From contig NZ_SBII01000009.1 of assembly GCF_004028155.1 (NCBI RefSeq), forward strand, positions 62,001 to 126,000: 64,000 nucleotides of DNA, written 5' to 3'. This document shows, piece after piece, positions 53,475 through 61,235 of this stretch. Below the pieces are notes generated by a model that did not search any database, was not told where the DNA came from, and saw nothing but the letters and a program-made list of their open reading frames with translations. The translations under genes were made by a program, and so were the position numbers. Origin of the DNA: Flavobacterium cerinum (lineage in GTDB: Bacteria > Bacteroidota > Bacteroidia > Flavobacteriales > Flavobacteriaceae). Position 1 is the stretch's first letter. The number at the start of each line of letters is the position of its first letter.

Positions 53475-54350
53475 ATGAAAACAAAAAAGATAGAAAGAGT
53501 GATTGCACCGCCTGTACCACACATGGTAGGTGATGGTTTTAGAGTACACAATTTTATTCCGTATGGAAATGGAATGAGCATGGAGAGAATGAGCCCGTTT
53601 ATCATGATGGATTATAACTCCAAGTTTTACTTCCCTCCTACTAAAGAACAAAGAGGTGTTGGCGTACACCCGCACAGAGGGTTTGAAACTGTTACTATAG
53701 CCTACAAAGGTAAAGTAGCACACAACGACAGTTCCGGCAATAGTGGTGTTATTGGAGAAGGAGATGTACAATGGATGACTGCTGCATCGGGAATTTTACA
53801 CAAAGAATACCACGAAGAACAGTTTAGTAAAGAAGGCGGCGATTTCCAAATGGTACAGTTATGGGTTAATCTTCCTGCAAAAGACAAAATGTCGAAACCA
53901 AAATACCAGGGCATTACCAATGACCAGATCACGAAGTATCAGCTTCCTGATAATGGAGGGCTTGTTGAAATAATCGCTGGAGAATATAATGGTGTGGCTG
54001 GAGCAGCTTCAACTTTTACACCTGTAAATTTATTCAATGCCAAATTAAACAAAGATGCTGTTGCAACGTTTAACTTTCCGGCAAAACACAACTCGGCAGT
54101 ATTAGTAATAGAAGGTAGCGTTTTAGTGAACGACAGCGAAACAGTACCTACAGACAATTTCCTGTTATTTACAAATGAAGGCGAAGAATTCACTATTAAA
54201 GCACTGGAAAATTCGGTGGTGTTAATTTTAAGCGGTGAGCCGATTGATGAGCCAATAGTGGCACATGGTCCTTTTGTAATGAATACACAACAAGAGATCA
54301 TGCAGGCATTCAATGATGTAAATATGGGCAGATTTGGATTTTTAGATTAA
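53475..54350 (+). CDS. Pirin-family cupin protein
   Basis: This bicupin metalloprotein has 291 residues. The iron site motif is GVHPHRGFETVTIAYKG with GDVQWMTAASGILHKEYHEE, giving His-X-His, His and Glu ligands. Family members act as quercetin 2,3-dioxygenases, redox sensors or transcription cofactors. The second cupin domain begins near residue 160. It is co-transcribed with the short GNAT gene and followed by a terminator. Confidence 0.93.
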   Translation: MKTKKIERVIAPPVPHMVGDGFRVHNFIPYGNGMSMERMSPFIMMDYNSKFYFPPTKEQRGVGVHPHRGFETVTIAYKGKVAHNDSSGNSGVIGEGDVQWMTAASGILHKEYHEEQFSKEGGDFQMVQLWVNLPAKDKMSKPKYQGITNDQITKYQLPDNGGLVEIIAGEYNGVAGAASTFTPVNLFNAKLNKDAVATFNFPAKHNSAVLVIEGSVLVNDSETVPTDNFLLFTNEGEEFTIKALENSVVLILSGEPIDEPIVAHGPFVMNTQQEIMQAFNDVNMGRFGFLD

Positions 54351-54375
54351 TCCTTATCCAATATAAATTTAGTTT

Positions 54376-54408
54376 AAGCAATGCTCACAAGGCATTGCTT
54401 TTTCTTTT
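54376..54408 (+). terminator. Intrinsic terminator of the pirin operon
   Basis: AAGCAATGC pairs perfectly with GCATTGCTT around a 7-nt loop, followed by T-rich sequence. Confidence 0.9.
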
Positions 54409-54510
54409 ACAGAAATACGAAAAACGCAACAAAAACACAACAAAACCTCATTTCGTTATTTTATTATTAAAAAAAACACAAATGTTATGCGATTTACCAA
54501 AACATCTTTA

Positions 54511-54518
54511 TACATTTG
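54511..54518 (+). promoter_or_regulatory. -7 promoter element of leader ORF 1
   Basis: TACATTTG is a perfect TAnnTTTG match. The leader start codon lies 9 nt downstream, so the transcript would have only a few nucleotides of 5' UTR. Confidence 0.6.
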
Positions 54519-54526
54519 CACTCGAA

Positions 54527-54613
54527 ATGAGAAACAACAGTCTACATATTACCTATTTGAAGAAGTGCAACATGATGCGTTGTATGACGAATCTATGGTA
54601 TGAACGGGCTTAA
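54527..54613 (+). CDS. Met/Cys-rich leader peptide 1 (28 residues)
   Basis: ATG 54527 opens a 28-codon frame: MRNNSLHITYLKK, then CNMMRCM, then TNLWYERA. The central seven residues hold three Met and two Cys codons. A small palindrome (AGTATATATACT, 54623-54634) and a strong terminator follow within 25 nt. With no detectable protein family and a terminator immediately behind it, this looks like a transcription-attenuation leader rather than a functional protein. The longer frame that starts further upstream crosses the promoter and was rejected. Confidence 0.65.
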   Translation: MRNNSLHITYLKKCNMMRCMTNLWYERA

Positions 54614-54636
54614 GCATAAACGAGTATATATACTTT

Positions 54637-54679
54637 AAAAAAGACCTTTCATATAACAATGAAAGGTCTTTTTATTTTT
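54637..54679 (+). terminator. Intrinsic terminator after leader ORF 1
   Basis: AAAAAGACCTTTCAT pairs perfectly with ATGAAAGGTCTTTTT around a 6-nt loop, and T residues follow. It probably works as an attenuator. Confidence 0.9.
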
Positions 54680-54745
54680 ATACACTTTTAGCCTCTCAGC
54701 TCAACAAAAAACAAAATTTATAAAAAAATAACATTTTATTATTAC

Positions 54746-54762
54746 TCTACTAAATTAGTAGA
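54746..54762 (+). promoter_or_regulatory. 17-nt palindromic operator
   Basis: TCTACTAAATTAGTAGA is a perfect inverted repeat (8-bp arms, one central base). It covers the expected -33 region of the promoter at 54776-54783. A repressor bound here would block the leader and the methionine-import operon. Confidence 0.75.
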
Positions 54763-54775
54763 CTTTTAAATCACT

Positions 54776-54783
54776 TATATTTG
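54776..54783 (+). promoter_or_regulatory. -7 promoter element of leader ORF 2
   Basis: TATATTTG is a perfect TAnnTTTG match, followed by GCACC as at the tRNA-Arg promoter. The palindromic operator lies at the -33 position. Confidence 0.75.
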
Positions 54784-54816
54784 CACCGGAATTATTCAGA
54801 ACTAAAATTAAAAACC

Positions 54817-55011
54817 ATGAAAAAAGTAATCACAACTGCTAAGACAAACAAATTCGAATCAAAATCGAATCGTTTCATGCATTTTCATGGCCATACTATG
54901 CATTTTAGCAAACGATATCATATGTGTATGCATACTATTAAAAATATGATGAATATGACATGTTGTTATATGTCAATGCCCGTGCCCTGTAAGAGTTCTT
55001 CTGCGATATAG
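54817..55011 (+). CDS. Met/His/Cys-rich leader peptide 2 (64 residues)
   Basis: ATG 54817 follows a promoter by about 30 nt. The first 20 residues are Lys/Ser/Thr-rich. The rest is highly enriched: MHFHGHTMHF, then YHMCMHTIKNMMNMTCCYM and SMPVPC. In all there are ten Met, six His and four Cys in 64 residues. A small hairpin (AGTTATA-CTAA-TATAACT) overlaps its stop, and a strong terminator begins 21 nt after the stop. The methionine-import operon follows without room for another promoter, so attenuation by Met (or Cys) codon reading is the likely role. A metal-binding small protein is an alternative. Confidence 0.65.
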   Translation: MKKVITTAKTNKFESKSNRFMHFHGHTMHFSKRYHMCMHTIKNMMNMTCCYMSMPVPCKSSSAI

Positions 55012-55031
55012 TTATACTAATATAACTGCTC

Positions 55032-55069
55032 AAGCCCTTTTACAACACATGTAAAAGGGCTTTTTTTTT
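55032..55069 (+). terminator. Attenuator terminator before the metNIQ operon
   Basis: AAGCCCTTTTAC pairs perfectly with GTAAAAGGGCTT around a 7-nt loop, followed by nine T residues. The next gene starts 35 nt later with no promoter in between, so its expression needs read-through. Confidence 0.93.
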
Positions 55070-55103
55070 AAACCATTTCCATCCACCTTTAATAAATTTT
55101 AAT

Positions 55104-56102
55104 ATGAGTACAATTGTCAACAACTTCAAACTTCGTGTCCTCCTCGCCTTTGTAGGTATCTACATTATATGGGGAACAACCTATTTAGCAATATCTTACG
55201 GCCTTAAAGGCTTCCCTCCTTTTATATTATCCGGTTTGCGTTTCCTGGTTGCAGGTATTATTATCCTGCTTTGGCTTTGGAAAAAAGGCGAAAAACCTAA
55301 CTCATTAACCAACTGGTATAAAAACCTGATACCTGGTATATTTATCCTTGCTATTGGTGTAGGTCTGGTAGCATGGGCAGAGCAATACCTTAGCTCTACC
55401 GAAGCCGCTATTATCATGGCAAGCGAACCTTTTTGGTTTATTCTATTAGACAAAAAGAACTGGAAAAACTACCTGTCTAACCCTTTAGTAATTACCGGAC
55501 TTGTTATTGGTATGGGTGGTTTGCTATTATTCTTAAAAGACAGCCTTCAGAACGGTGCTCATACTGCAGATGATACAATGAGGTATGCTTCATTTGGAAT
55601 CTTATTCATCAGTTCACTGTTATGGGTATTGGGTTCGCTCTTTTCTAAAAACAGGGCATCAAGCCACTCTATTTTCATGAACGTGGGGCAACAGCTTATA
55701 GTTGGGGGTGTTACGAGCCTGATAATAGCTTCGATTCTTGGCGAATGGACCGTTATTAACTGGAGTGCTATTCCGTTAGAAGCCTGGTCTGGTCTTGCCT
55801 ACCTTATTGTATTTGGATCTATTATAGCCTACCTGTCATTTATATGGCTGCTTTCTATAAAACCTCCGGCACTGGTAAGTACGCATACCTATGTAAACCC
55901 TGTTGTTGCGGTTGTATTTGGATGGATCATTGCCAATGAGAATATAACCGGTATGCAGACAATTGGGTTGCTTGTAATCCTACTTGGCGTACTATTAACA
56001 AACATGATAAATTATAAGATCACAAAAAGATCTAAAGTTAAATGGCGAAAAGTGGAACGTATATTCTCAAGGAATAATGGTTACAAACATAGCACAAACT
56101 AA
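55104..56102 (+). CDS. EamA/DMT-family exporter in the methionine operon
   Basis: This membrane protein has 332 residues with ten helices and two EamA halves: YIIWGTTYLAISYGLKGFPPF at the start (typical of the RhaT/YedA group), GLVAWAEQYLSSTEAAIIMASEPFW mid-way, and the second half with STHTYVNPVVAVVFGWIIANE. YedA-like members export amino acids or related metabolites. It is the first gene behind the leader terminator, and metN starts 21 nt after it. Co-transcription with a methionine importer suggests handling of a sulfur amino acid or analogue, which is inference. Confidence 0.85.
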   Translation: MSTIVNNFKLRVLLAFVGIYIIWGTTYLAISYGLKGFPPFILSGLRFLVAGIIILLWLWKKGEKPNSLTNWYKNLIPGIFILAIGVGLVAWAEQYLSSTEAAIIMASEPFWFILLDKKNWKNYLSNPLVITGLVIGMGGLLLFLKDSLQNGAHTADDTMRYASFGILFISSLLWVLGSLFSKNRASSHSIFMNVGQQLIVGGVTSLIIASILGEWTVINWSAIPLEAWSGLAYLIVFGSIIAYLSFIWLLSIKPPALVSTHTYVNPVVAVVFGWIIANENITGMQTIGLLVILLGVLLTNMINYKITKRSKVKWRKVERIFSRNNGYKHSTN

Positions 56103-56123
56103 CAACGATCGTAAATACAAAAG

Positions 56124-57155
56124 ATGATAGAATTAAAGAACATAACAAAAAAGTTTTATAAGACCGGAAGGGAAATAACTGCGTTGCAGGATGTTTCCCT
56201 AAGGGTTCCTCCCGGAAAGATCTTTGGCGTGATAGGAACATCCGGAGCGGGGAAAAGTACGTTGATACGTACCATTAATTTATTAGAAAAACCCACTTCG
56301 GGGGAGGTTATAGTAGATGGTAAATCATTATTAAAACTCTCTAACTCGCAACTGGCACAGGAAAGAAGACAGATAGGAATGATATTCCAACACTTTAATC
56401 TTTTATCTTCCCGAACCGTTTTTGAGAACATTGCTTTTCCATTAGAACTGGCTGGAACTCCTAAAATTCTCATTAAAGAAAGGGTTAAAGAATTACTTGA
56501 GTTAGTAGGCCTTACTGATAAAATAAACGATTATCCATCAAATCTTTCGGGAGGGCAAAAGCAGCGAGTTGCAATTGCAAGAACGCTTGCCAATAATCCG
56601 AAGGTTTTATTGTGTGATGAGGCAACTAGTGCACTCGATCCTGCAACTACAAGATCGATATTAAATCTGCTAAAAGACATCAATAAACGTCTTAATATAA
56701 CCATACTACTCATCACCCATCAAATGGAAGTTATTAAAGCCATTTGTGATGAAGTAGCTGTAATAAGTCATGGAGAATTAGTAGAACAGGGCACGGTAAG
56801 TGACATATTTACCAATGCAAAAAATGAATTGACACGGGAGTTTATCGCTTCTTCTTTGCATATCGAAATTCCGGCTATCTATCAGGAACGATTAGTTACT
56901 CTATATAAAACCGGCCTATACCCTTTACTGCGCTTGGAACTCAATGGTAAATCGGTAGATGAACCTATACTAACCGATGCCGCTAAACAATTTGGAATCA
57001 ATGCCAATATTATCACAGCGCAAACGGCTTATGCCGGAGACACCAATTTTGGGATTCTAATTATCGAATTGTCCGGTGATGAAAACCAGCAAAAAGAAAC
57101 TATAGAATATTTTAAATCGAAACATATAAAAACTGAAATACTGGGCTATGTCTGA
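56124..57155 (+). CDS. metN: Methionine ABC importer ATPase
   Basis: This ATP-binding subunit has 343 residues. Walker A is GTSGAGKST, the signature is [20 protein letters not shown] and Walker B is [13 protein letters not shown], with a switch His in LLITHQME. The C-terminal ~80 residues form a NIL (regulatory methionine-binding) domain, as in E. coli MetN, where bound methionine inhibits transport. Its end overlaps the metI start by 8 nt. Import of D/L-methionine is well supported by the MetI and MetQ neighbours. Confidence 0.96.
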   Translation: MIELKNITKKFYKTGREITALQDVSLRVPPGKIFGVIGTSGAGKSTLIRTINLLEKPTSGEVIVDGKSLLKLSNSQLAQERRQIGMIFQHFNLLSSRTVFENIAFPLELAGTPKILIKERVKELLELVGLTDKINDYPSNLSGGQKQRVAIARTLANNPKVLLCDEATSALDPATTRSILNLLKDINKRLNITILLITHQMEVIKAICDEVAVISHGELVEQGTVSDIFTNAKNELTREFIASSLHIEIPAIYQERLVTLYKTGLYPLLRLELNGKSVDEPILTDAAKQFGINANIITAQTAYAGDTNFGILIIELSGDENQQKETIEYFKSKHIKTEILGYV

Positions 57156-57801
57156 ATCTATTATCACATTACTATTAAAAGGAACATGGGAAACCATCAT
57201 GATGACGTTTGTATCCGGTTTCTTTGGATTCCTTTTAGGGCTTCCGGCTGGTATATTGCTGTTCCTTACCCGAAAAGACCAAATCTTAGAAAATGTTATT
57301 ATTAACAGAGGCCTATCAGTTCTTGTAAACGTCTTCAGGTCGATACCTTTCATTATTTTAATCGTATGGATGATCCCTTTTACAAGAGCACTGGTTGGAA
57401 CATCCATAGGTGTTAGTGCTGCTTTAGTACCGCTTAGTATTGGTGCTGCACCATTTATTGCAAGGCTTGTAGAAAACAGCCTGTTGGGTTTACCATCCGG
57501 ATTAATTGAAGCTGCCCGTGCATTGGGAGCTACTCCATTACAAATTGTATACAAAGTATTATTACCGGAAGCACTTCCATCACTTATCAATGCTGCATCT
57601 ATAACGCTAATTACCCTTGTAGGCTATTCGGCTATGGGTGGTGCTGTTGGTGCCGGTGGACTGGGACAAATAGGCTATCAGTATGGTTACATCGGTTATG
57701 ATGTTACTATAATGAATACCGTATTAGTATTGCTTGTTGCATTGGTATTTATAATACAATTCTCGGGCGATGCCCTTTCTAAATATTTTGATCACAGATA
57801 A
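57148..57801 (+). CDS. metI: Methionine ABC importer permease
   Basis: This inner-membrane permease of 217 residues has five helices. The coupling-helix motif [24 protein letters not shown] contacts MetN. The N-terminal [20 protein letters not shown] is typical of MetI. The overlap with metN and the 23-nt gap to metQ show a single operon. Confidence 0.96.
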   Translation: MSESIITLLLKGTWETIMMTFVSGFFGFLLGLPAGILLFLTRKDQILENVIINRGLSVLVNVFRSIPFIILIVWMIPFTRALVGTSIGVSAALVPLSIGAAPFIARLVENSLLGLPSGLIEAARALGATPLQIVYKVLLPEALPSLINAASITLITLVGYSAMGGAVGAGGLGQIGYQYGYIGYDVTIMNTVLVLLVALVFIIQFSGDALSKYFDHR

Positions 57802-57824
57802 AAACTAATAATAAAATAATAACC

Positions 57825-58643
57825 ATGAATACTAAAATAAAATTTTCTGCACTAACAGGAATACTATTATTAAGCCTGACACTTACCAATTGTGGAGGTG
57901 ATAAAAAAAGTGACTCTAACCATATTAAAGTAGGTGTTGCTGCCGGACCTGAATTTGCAGTGGCACAGGCGGCACAGAAAGTAGCGAAAGAAAAATACAA
58001 TCTGGAAGTAGAACTGATATCTTTCAATGACTATGTTGTGCCAAACGAAGCCCTAAACCAGGGAGATATCGATGTGAATGCTTTTCAGCACAAACCGTAT
58101 CTGGATGCACAATCTGAACAAAGAGGATACAAACTGGCTATCGTAGGTAAAACCTTTGTTTTCCCTATTGCGGCATATTCAAAGAAAATCAAGTCGCTTA
58201 CTGAGTTAAAACCGGGAAGCACCATTATTATTCCTAATGACCCTACCAACGGAGGGAGATCATTATTACTTCTTCAAAAGAATGGTCTTTTAAAACTTAA
58301 AGACGGCATTGGTCTATTGCCAAAAGTAACCGATATTACAGAGAATCCTAAGAACCTTAAAATACTGGAACTTGAAGCACCGCAAATACCAAGGGCACTG
58401 GATGATGAGAATGTAACGATCGCTATCATTAATAACACATTTTCGTCTCAGGCAGGGCTTGTTCCTTCCCGTGATGCTTTATTTGTAGAAGACAAAGATT
58501 CTCCGTATGTTAACCTCGTCGTTTCCAGAGAGGACAATAAGACAGATGATAAAGTGCAACGTTTCTTAAAAGCCTATCAATCAGTAGAGGTAGAAAAGGC
58601 GGCTGAGAAAGAATTTAAAGGAGGAGCCATAAAAGGCTGGTAA
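57825..58643 (+). CDS. metQ: Methionine-binding lipoprotein
   Basis: This substrate-binding lipoprotein has 272 residues. The lipobox LTNC places the lipidated Cys near residue 23. NlpA/MetQ signatures follow: IKVGVAAGPEFAVAQAA, then YVVPNEALNQGDIDVNAFQHKPYLD and IIIPNDPTNGGRSLLLLQ, with PRALDDENVTIAIINNTF near residue 190. It delivers methionine to MetNI. A UPF0126 membrane-protein gene begins 4 nt after its stop. Confidence 0.96.
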   Translation: MNTKIKFSALTGILLLSLTLTNCGGDKKSDSNHIKVGVAAGPEFAVAQAAQKVAKEKYNLEVELISFNDYVVPNEALNQGDIDVNAFQHKPYLDAQSEQRGYKLAIVGKTFVFPIAAYSKKIKSLTELKPGSTIIIPNDPTNGGRSLLLLQKNGLLKLKDGIGLLPKVTDITENPKNLKILELEAPQIPRALDDENVTIAIINNTFSSQAGLVPSRDALFVEDKDSPYVNLVVSREDNKTDDKVQRFLKAYQSVEVEKAAEKEFKGGAIKGW

Positions 58644-58647
58644 AATA

Positions 58648-59277
58648 ATGCAGATACAGTATCTCTTCGAGTTATTAGGTACAGGATTCTTTGCCATATC
58701 AGGGGCATTGGTAGCCAATAAAAAATCAGCTTCAGACTGGTTTGGTGTAACATTTATAGGTTTCATTACTGCTATTGGCGGCGGTAGTCTCAGGGATGTA
58801 CTGTTAGGCTGTTACCCCATTGTTTGGGTTAAAGATGTTTATTTTGTGTATGCCATTTTAGGCGGAACAATATTAGCCAGTGTGTTTTATACCACACTGC
58901 ACAAACTCAGGAAAACAATGTTTCTATTTGATACACTGGGTATTGCCCTCTTTACCATTGTAGGCACAGAGAAAGCGCTGAGCCTTGGTGCAGGTCCTGT
59001 AACTGCAGCCATTATGGGTATGTTTAGTGCTGTTATGGGCGGGGTTCTAAGGGACATGCTAACCAATGAGATACCCATTATTTTTCATAAAGAAATTTAT
59101 GCGACTGCCTGTCTTGCAGGAGCGGTATTGTACCTGCTTTTATTTTACTTTGATGTAAACCGAAACCTCAATTTCTGGTTATCAGGAACGGTTATCGCTG
59201 CTATAAGAATAATGGCTGTACGCTATAACCTGAGCCTTCCTAAATTCCGAAAAGATACTGGTGAACCAGTAACATAA
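58648..59277 (+). CDS. UPF0126/TRIC-family membrane protein
   Basis: This protein of 209 residues has two similar halves of three helices and a final helix. Each half has the family motif: TAIGGGSLRDVLLG and SAVMGGVLRDMLTNE. UPF0126 proteins belong to the TRIC-type channel superfamily; bacterial relatives have been linked to glycine or cation passage. It is the last gene of the methionine-import operon, 4 nt after metQ, and a terminator follows. Why it is co-expressed with metNIQ is unclear. Confidence 0.9.
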   Translation: MQIQYLFELLGTGFFAISGALVANKKSASDWFGVTFIGFITAIGGGSLRDVLLGCYPIVWVKDVYFVYAILGGTILASVFYTTLHKLRKTMFLFDTLGIALFTIVGTEKALSLGAGPVTAAIMGMFSAVMGGVLRDMLTNEIPIIFHKEIYATACLAGAVLYLLLFYFDVNRNLNFWLSGTVIAAIRIMAVRYNLSLPKFRKDTGEPVT

Positions 59278-59296
59278 TTACACAAACAGTACACTG

Positions 59297-59322
59297 AAGC
59301 CTCGCTATAGCGGGGCTTTTTT
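59297..59322 (+). terminator. Intrinsic terminator of the metNIQ operon
   Basis: AAGCCTCGC pairs with GCGGGGCTT (one G-T) around a 4-nt loop, followed by T residues. Confidence 0.9.
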
Positions 59323-59509
59323 ATTAGACAAAACCTGCAATTGCATTTTCATAATGATTCCTGTAAAACTTAATAGAGTAAATGATCTTGAGAATAAATC
59401 ACTATATTGCAGGTTATTAAATTGTAAAAATTTGTAACTTACTGGTGATTTTAATTATAACAAGATCACGGAGAATACCACTCAATCTCTCACTTAAACA
59501 TTAATTATT

Positions 59510-60139
59510 ATGAATTGGATATACAACATAAAAAGTAAAATGACTGCGGCGTTATTGCTTTTCACTGTATTGGGTGTAGTTATAATAATTAATTTTAGTG
59601 AACGAAGTAATTCCACTAAGATCAACAAAGCGATTTCTTCTATTTATGAAGACCGCCTTGTAGTAGGAAACTATATCTTCCAGGATGCACAATACTTTCA
59701 GAAGATCACTCATATTATAGAAAATCCTTCCTACTCTATCTCCGAAAAGCAAGAACATATTGCGGCATCACTTGCCAAAATAAGTGACCTGAACATGCTA
59801 TACAGCAAGACAAAGCTAACCGAAGAAGAAAAATTAAATTTCGACAAGTTTACAAGCCTTTGCAAAGAGATTGCACAAACTTCATCAGCAGGGAGTTTGT
59901 CTAAGGTAAAGGAATTATCTAGTGAAGCGGTAGTAATACTACATAACCTTTCTTCAATCCAGATTTCTGAAGCAAAACTGCAAATGGAAAGTGCAAACAG
60001 CCTATACAACTTCTCTAACCTAAGTTCGCATTTTGAAATTGCTATACTGGTAATAATTGCACTCATAATACAGGCCTTAGTATTTTCATCAAAAGCTGTG
60101 AATTCTATCAAAGCACCCAAACAGTTTAATCTAAATTAA
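59510..60139 (+). CDS. Membrane protein with MCP-like four-helix sensor domain only
   Basis: This protein of 209 residues has a membrane helix at 10-29 (TAALLLFTVLGVVIIINF) and another near 175-195 (FEIAILVIIALIIQALVF), with about 145 helical periplasmic residues between them, the layout of a 4HB_MCP sensor (ASLAKISDLNMLYSKT, LSSEAVVILHNLSSIQ). After the second helix only 14 residues remain, so there is no HAMP, kinase or methyl-accepting domain. It may be a sensor fragment acting with a partner or a degenerate chemoreceptor. It is monocistronic. Confidence 0.7.
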   Translation: MNWIYNIKSKMTAALLLFTVLGVVIIINFSERSNSTKINKAISSIYEDRLVVGNYIFQDAQYFQKITHIIENPSYSISEKQEHIAASLAKISDLNMLYSKTKLTEEEKLNFDKFTSLCKEIAQTSSAGSLSKVKELSSEAVVILHNLSSIQISEAKLQMESANSLYNFSNLSSHFEIAILVIIALIIQALVFSSKAVNSIKAPKQFNLN

Positions 60140-60180
60140 CAGAATTCCCACCGTTCTTTTTGAATCCTTAATATATAGGG

Positions 60181-60188
60181 TATCTTTG
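60181..60188 (+). promoter_or_regulatory. -7 promoter element almost touching a start codon
   Basis: TATCTTTG is a perfect TAnnTTTG match ending only 4 nt before the ATG at 60193, which predicts a leaderless transcript if this start codon is real. Confidence 0.5.
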
Positions 60189-60192
60189 CAAA

Positions 60193-60543
60193 ATGAAATG
60201 GTTTAAGAACATAGCGGTTTTCTCGCTTCTGATTTTTGCTTTTCTCTTCTGCAGTGCCGGAGAGAAGACTTCTCATCAGTTGTTGCATAAGCCGTCTAAA
60301 AACTCCATTGACAAGGTTGATTACTTAAAAACTACTGCTTTTGTCAAGCCCCATTTCGGTTCTAATATATCGTCTGAAAATCGCGACCATTCTCCGTTAA
60401 CTGCAAAATGGTTCGTTTCTTATATCGATTTAAAATTCACGCATTTTACAGCTTTCACTTCCTATGCTTCTTTTTTAAAGCAGGATATCAACCGCTGTTT
60501 ACATGTCTCCATACTCCTTTTTCCTTTCCATATTTTTTGGTAA
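60193..60543 (+). CDS. Small exported hypothetical protein
   Basis: This 116-residue frame has an N-terminal hydrophobic segment, FKNIAVFSLLIFAFLFCSA, that could be a signal peptide or a membrane helix. The remainder (SHQLLHKPSKNSIDKVDYL, then FTHFTAFTSYASFLKQDI and a hydrophobic end, LLFPFHIFW) shows no recognised motif. A perfect -7 box lies immediately upstream, which supports expression. No family was recognised. The coding status is fairly likely but not proven. Confidence 0.6.
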   Translation: MKWFKNIAVFSLLIFAFLFCSAGEKTSHQLLHKPSKNSIDKVDYLKTTAFVKPHFGSNISSENRDHSPLTAKWFVSYIDLKFTHFTAFTSYASFLKQDINRCLHVSILLFPFHIFW

Positions 60544-60641
60544 ACACATTATAATGCAGTCATTTAGGCTATAAACCTATTCTGAATTGATATTCTATAT
60601 CAGTTCAATAATTACATTATACATATACAAAAAATAAAAAA

Positions 60642-61097
60642 ATGGATACATCGTCATTAATAATCGGCCTTGTACTGACATTAGTCTGTGCATTGCCTAT
60701 TATCTATATTGCTAAGGCACAAGGAAAAACTAAAAACAAAATAAAAGAAATTTTCAGCCGCTATCATCAGGGGAAATTTATATTTACGACTAAAGAAACT
60801 CACTTTAAAAAGATATTTGCTTTAGATGAGCAAAACAAAGGATTCTTGTTTGTTAATTTGGATGCAGACCATGATGATACTCACTTTGTAGACTTAAACG
60901 AAGTTACTTCCTGCAGGATCGAAGAGATAAATGCCGGAACCAATTCTAAAATAATAATGCATTTTAAATCTGGCACAAAAGAAAACAAAGAAGTCGTTCT
61001 ATATGATCTTGAAAGTGACAAACTTGGAAACATATACTGGCCAGGAAATGAACAAATAGCCAAAAAATGGCAAAAACTTATTGAAGATTGTTTTTAA
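60642..61097 (+). CDS. Membrane-anchored hypothetical protein
   Basis: This protein of 151 residues has one N-terminal membrane helix (about 5-25: LIIGLVLTLVCALPIIYIA), a basic stop-transfer segment and a cytoplasmic domain of alternating strands (FIFTTKETHFKKIFALDE, GFLFVNLDADHDDTHFVDL, CRIEEINAGTN, SKIIMHFKSG) ending in a helix, reminiscent of a PH-like or DUF fold. The function is unknown. It has its own terminator. Confidence 0.72.
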   Translation: MDTSSLIIGLVLTLVCALPIIYIAKAQGKTKNKIKEIFSRYHQGKFIFTTKETHFKKIFALDEQNKGFLFVNLDADHDDTHFVDLNEVTSCRIEEINAGTNSKIIMHFKSGTKENKEVVLYDLESDKLGNIYWPGNEQIAKKWQKLIEDCF

Positions 61098-61127
61098 GTT
61101 ATTTTTGTTAGTTATTATTCAATCAAG

Positions 61128-61153
61128 GAGACCTCAAAAGGGTCTCTTTTTTT
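61128..61153 (+). terminator. Intrinsic terminator
   Basis: GAGACC pairs with GGTCTC around a 7-nt loop, followed by seven T residues. Confidence 0.8.
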
Positions 61154-61235
61154 GTTTCGCCATCCTATTAATAAAAAATAGATGTCAATTTTATTCAATT
61201 GCTGCGCGTATTAGTAACTGTTTAAATTTTCATTT

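Noticed and set aside
54395-54613. A longer 72-codon version of leader ORF 1
   Set aside because: It would start inside the preceding terminator and run through the -7 promoter box; the internal ATG at 54527 fits promoter and terminator placement.
54817-55011. Reading leader ORF 2 as a metallothionein-like copper protein
   Set aside because: Possible from composition, but the adjacent terminator and the Met importer without its own promoter fit attenuation better. Kept as an alternative only.
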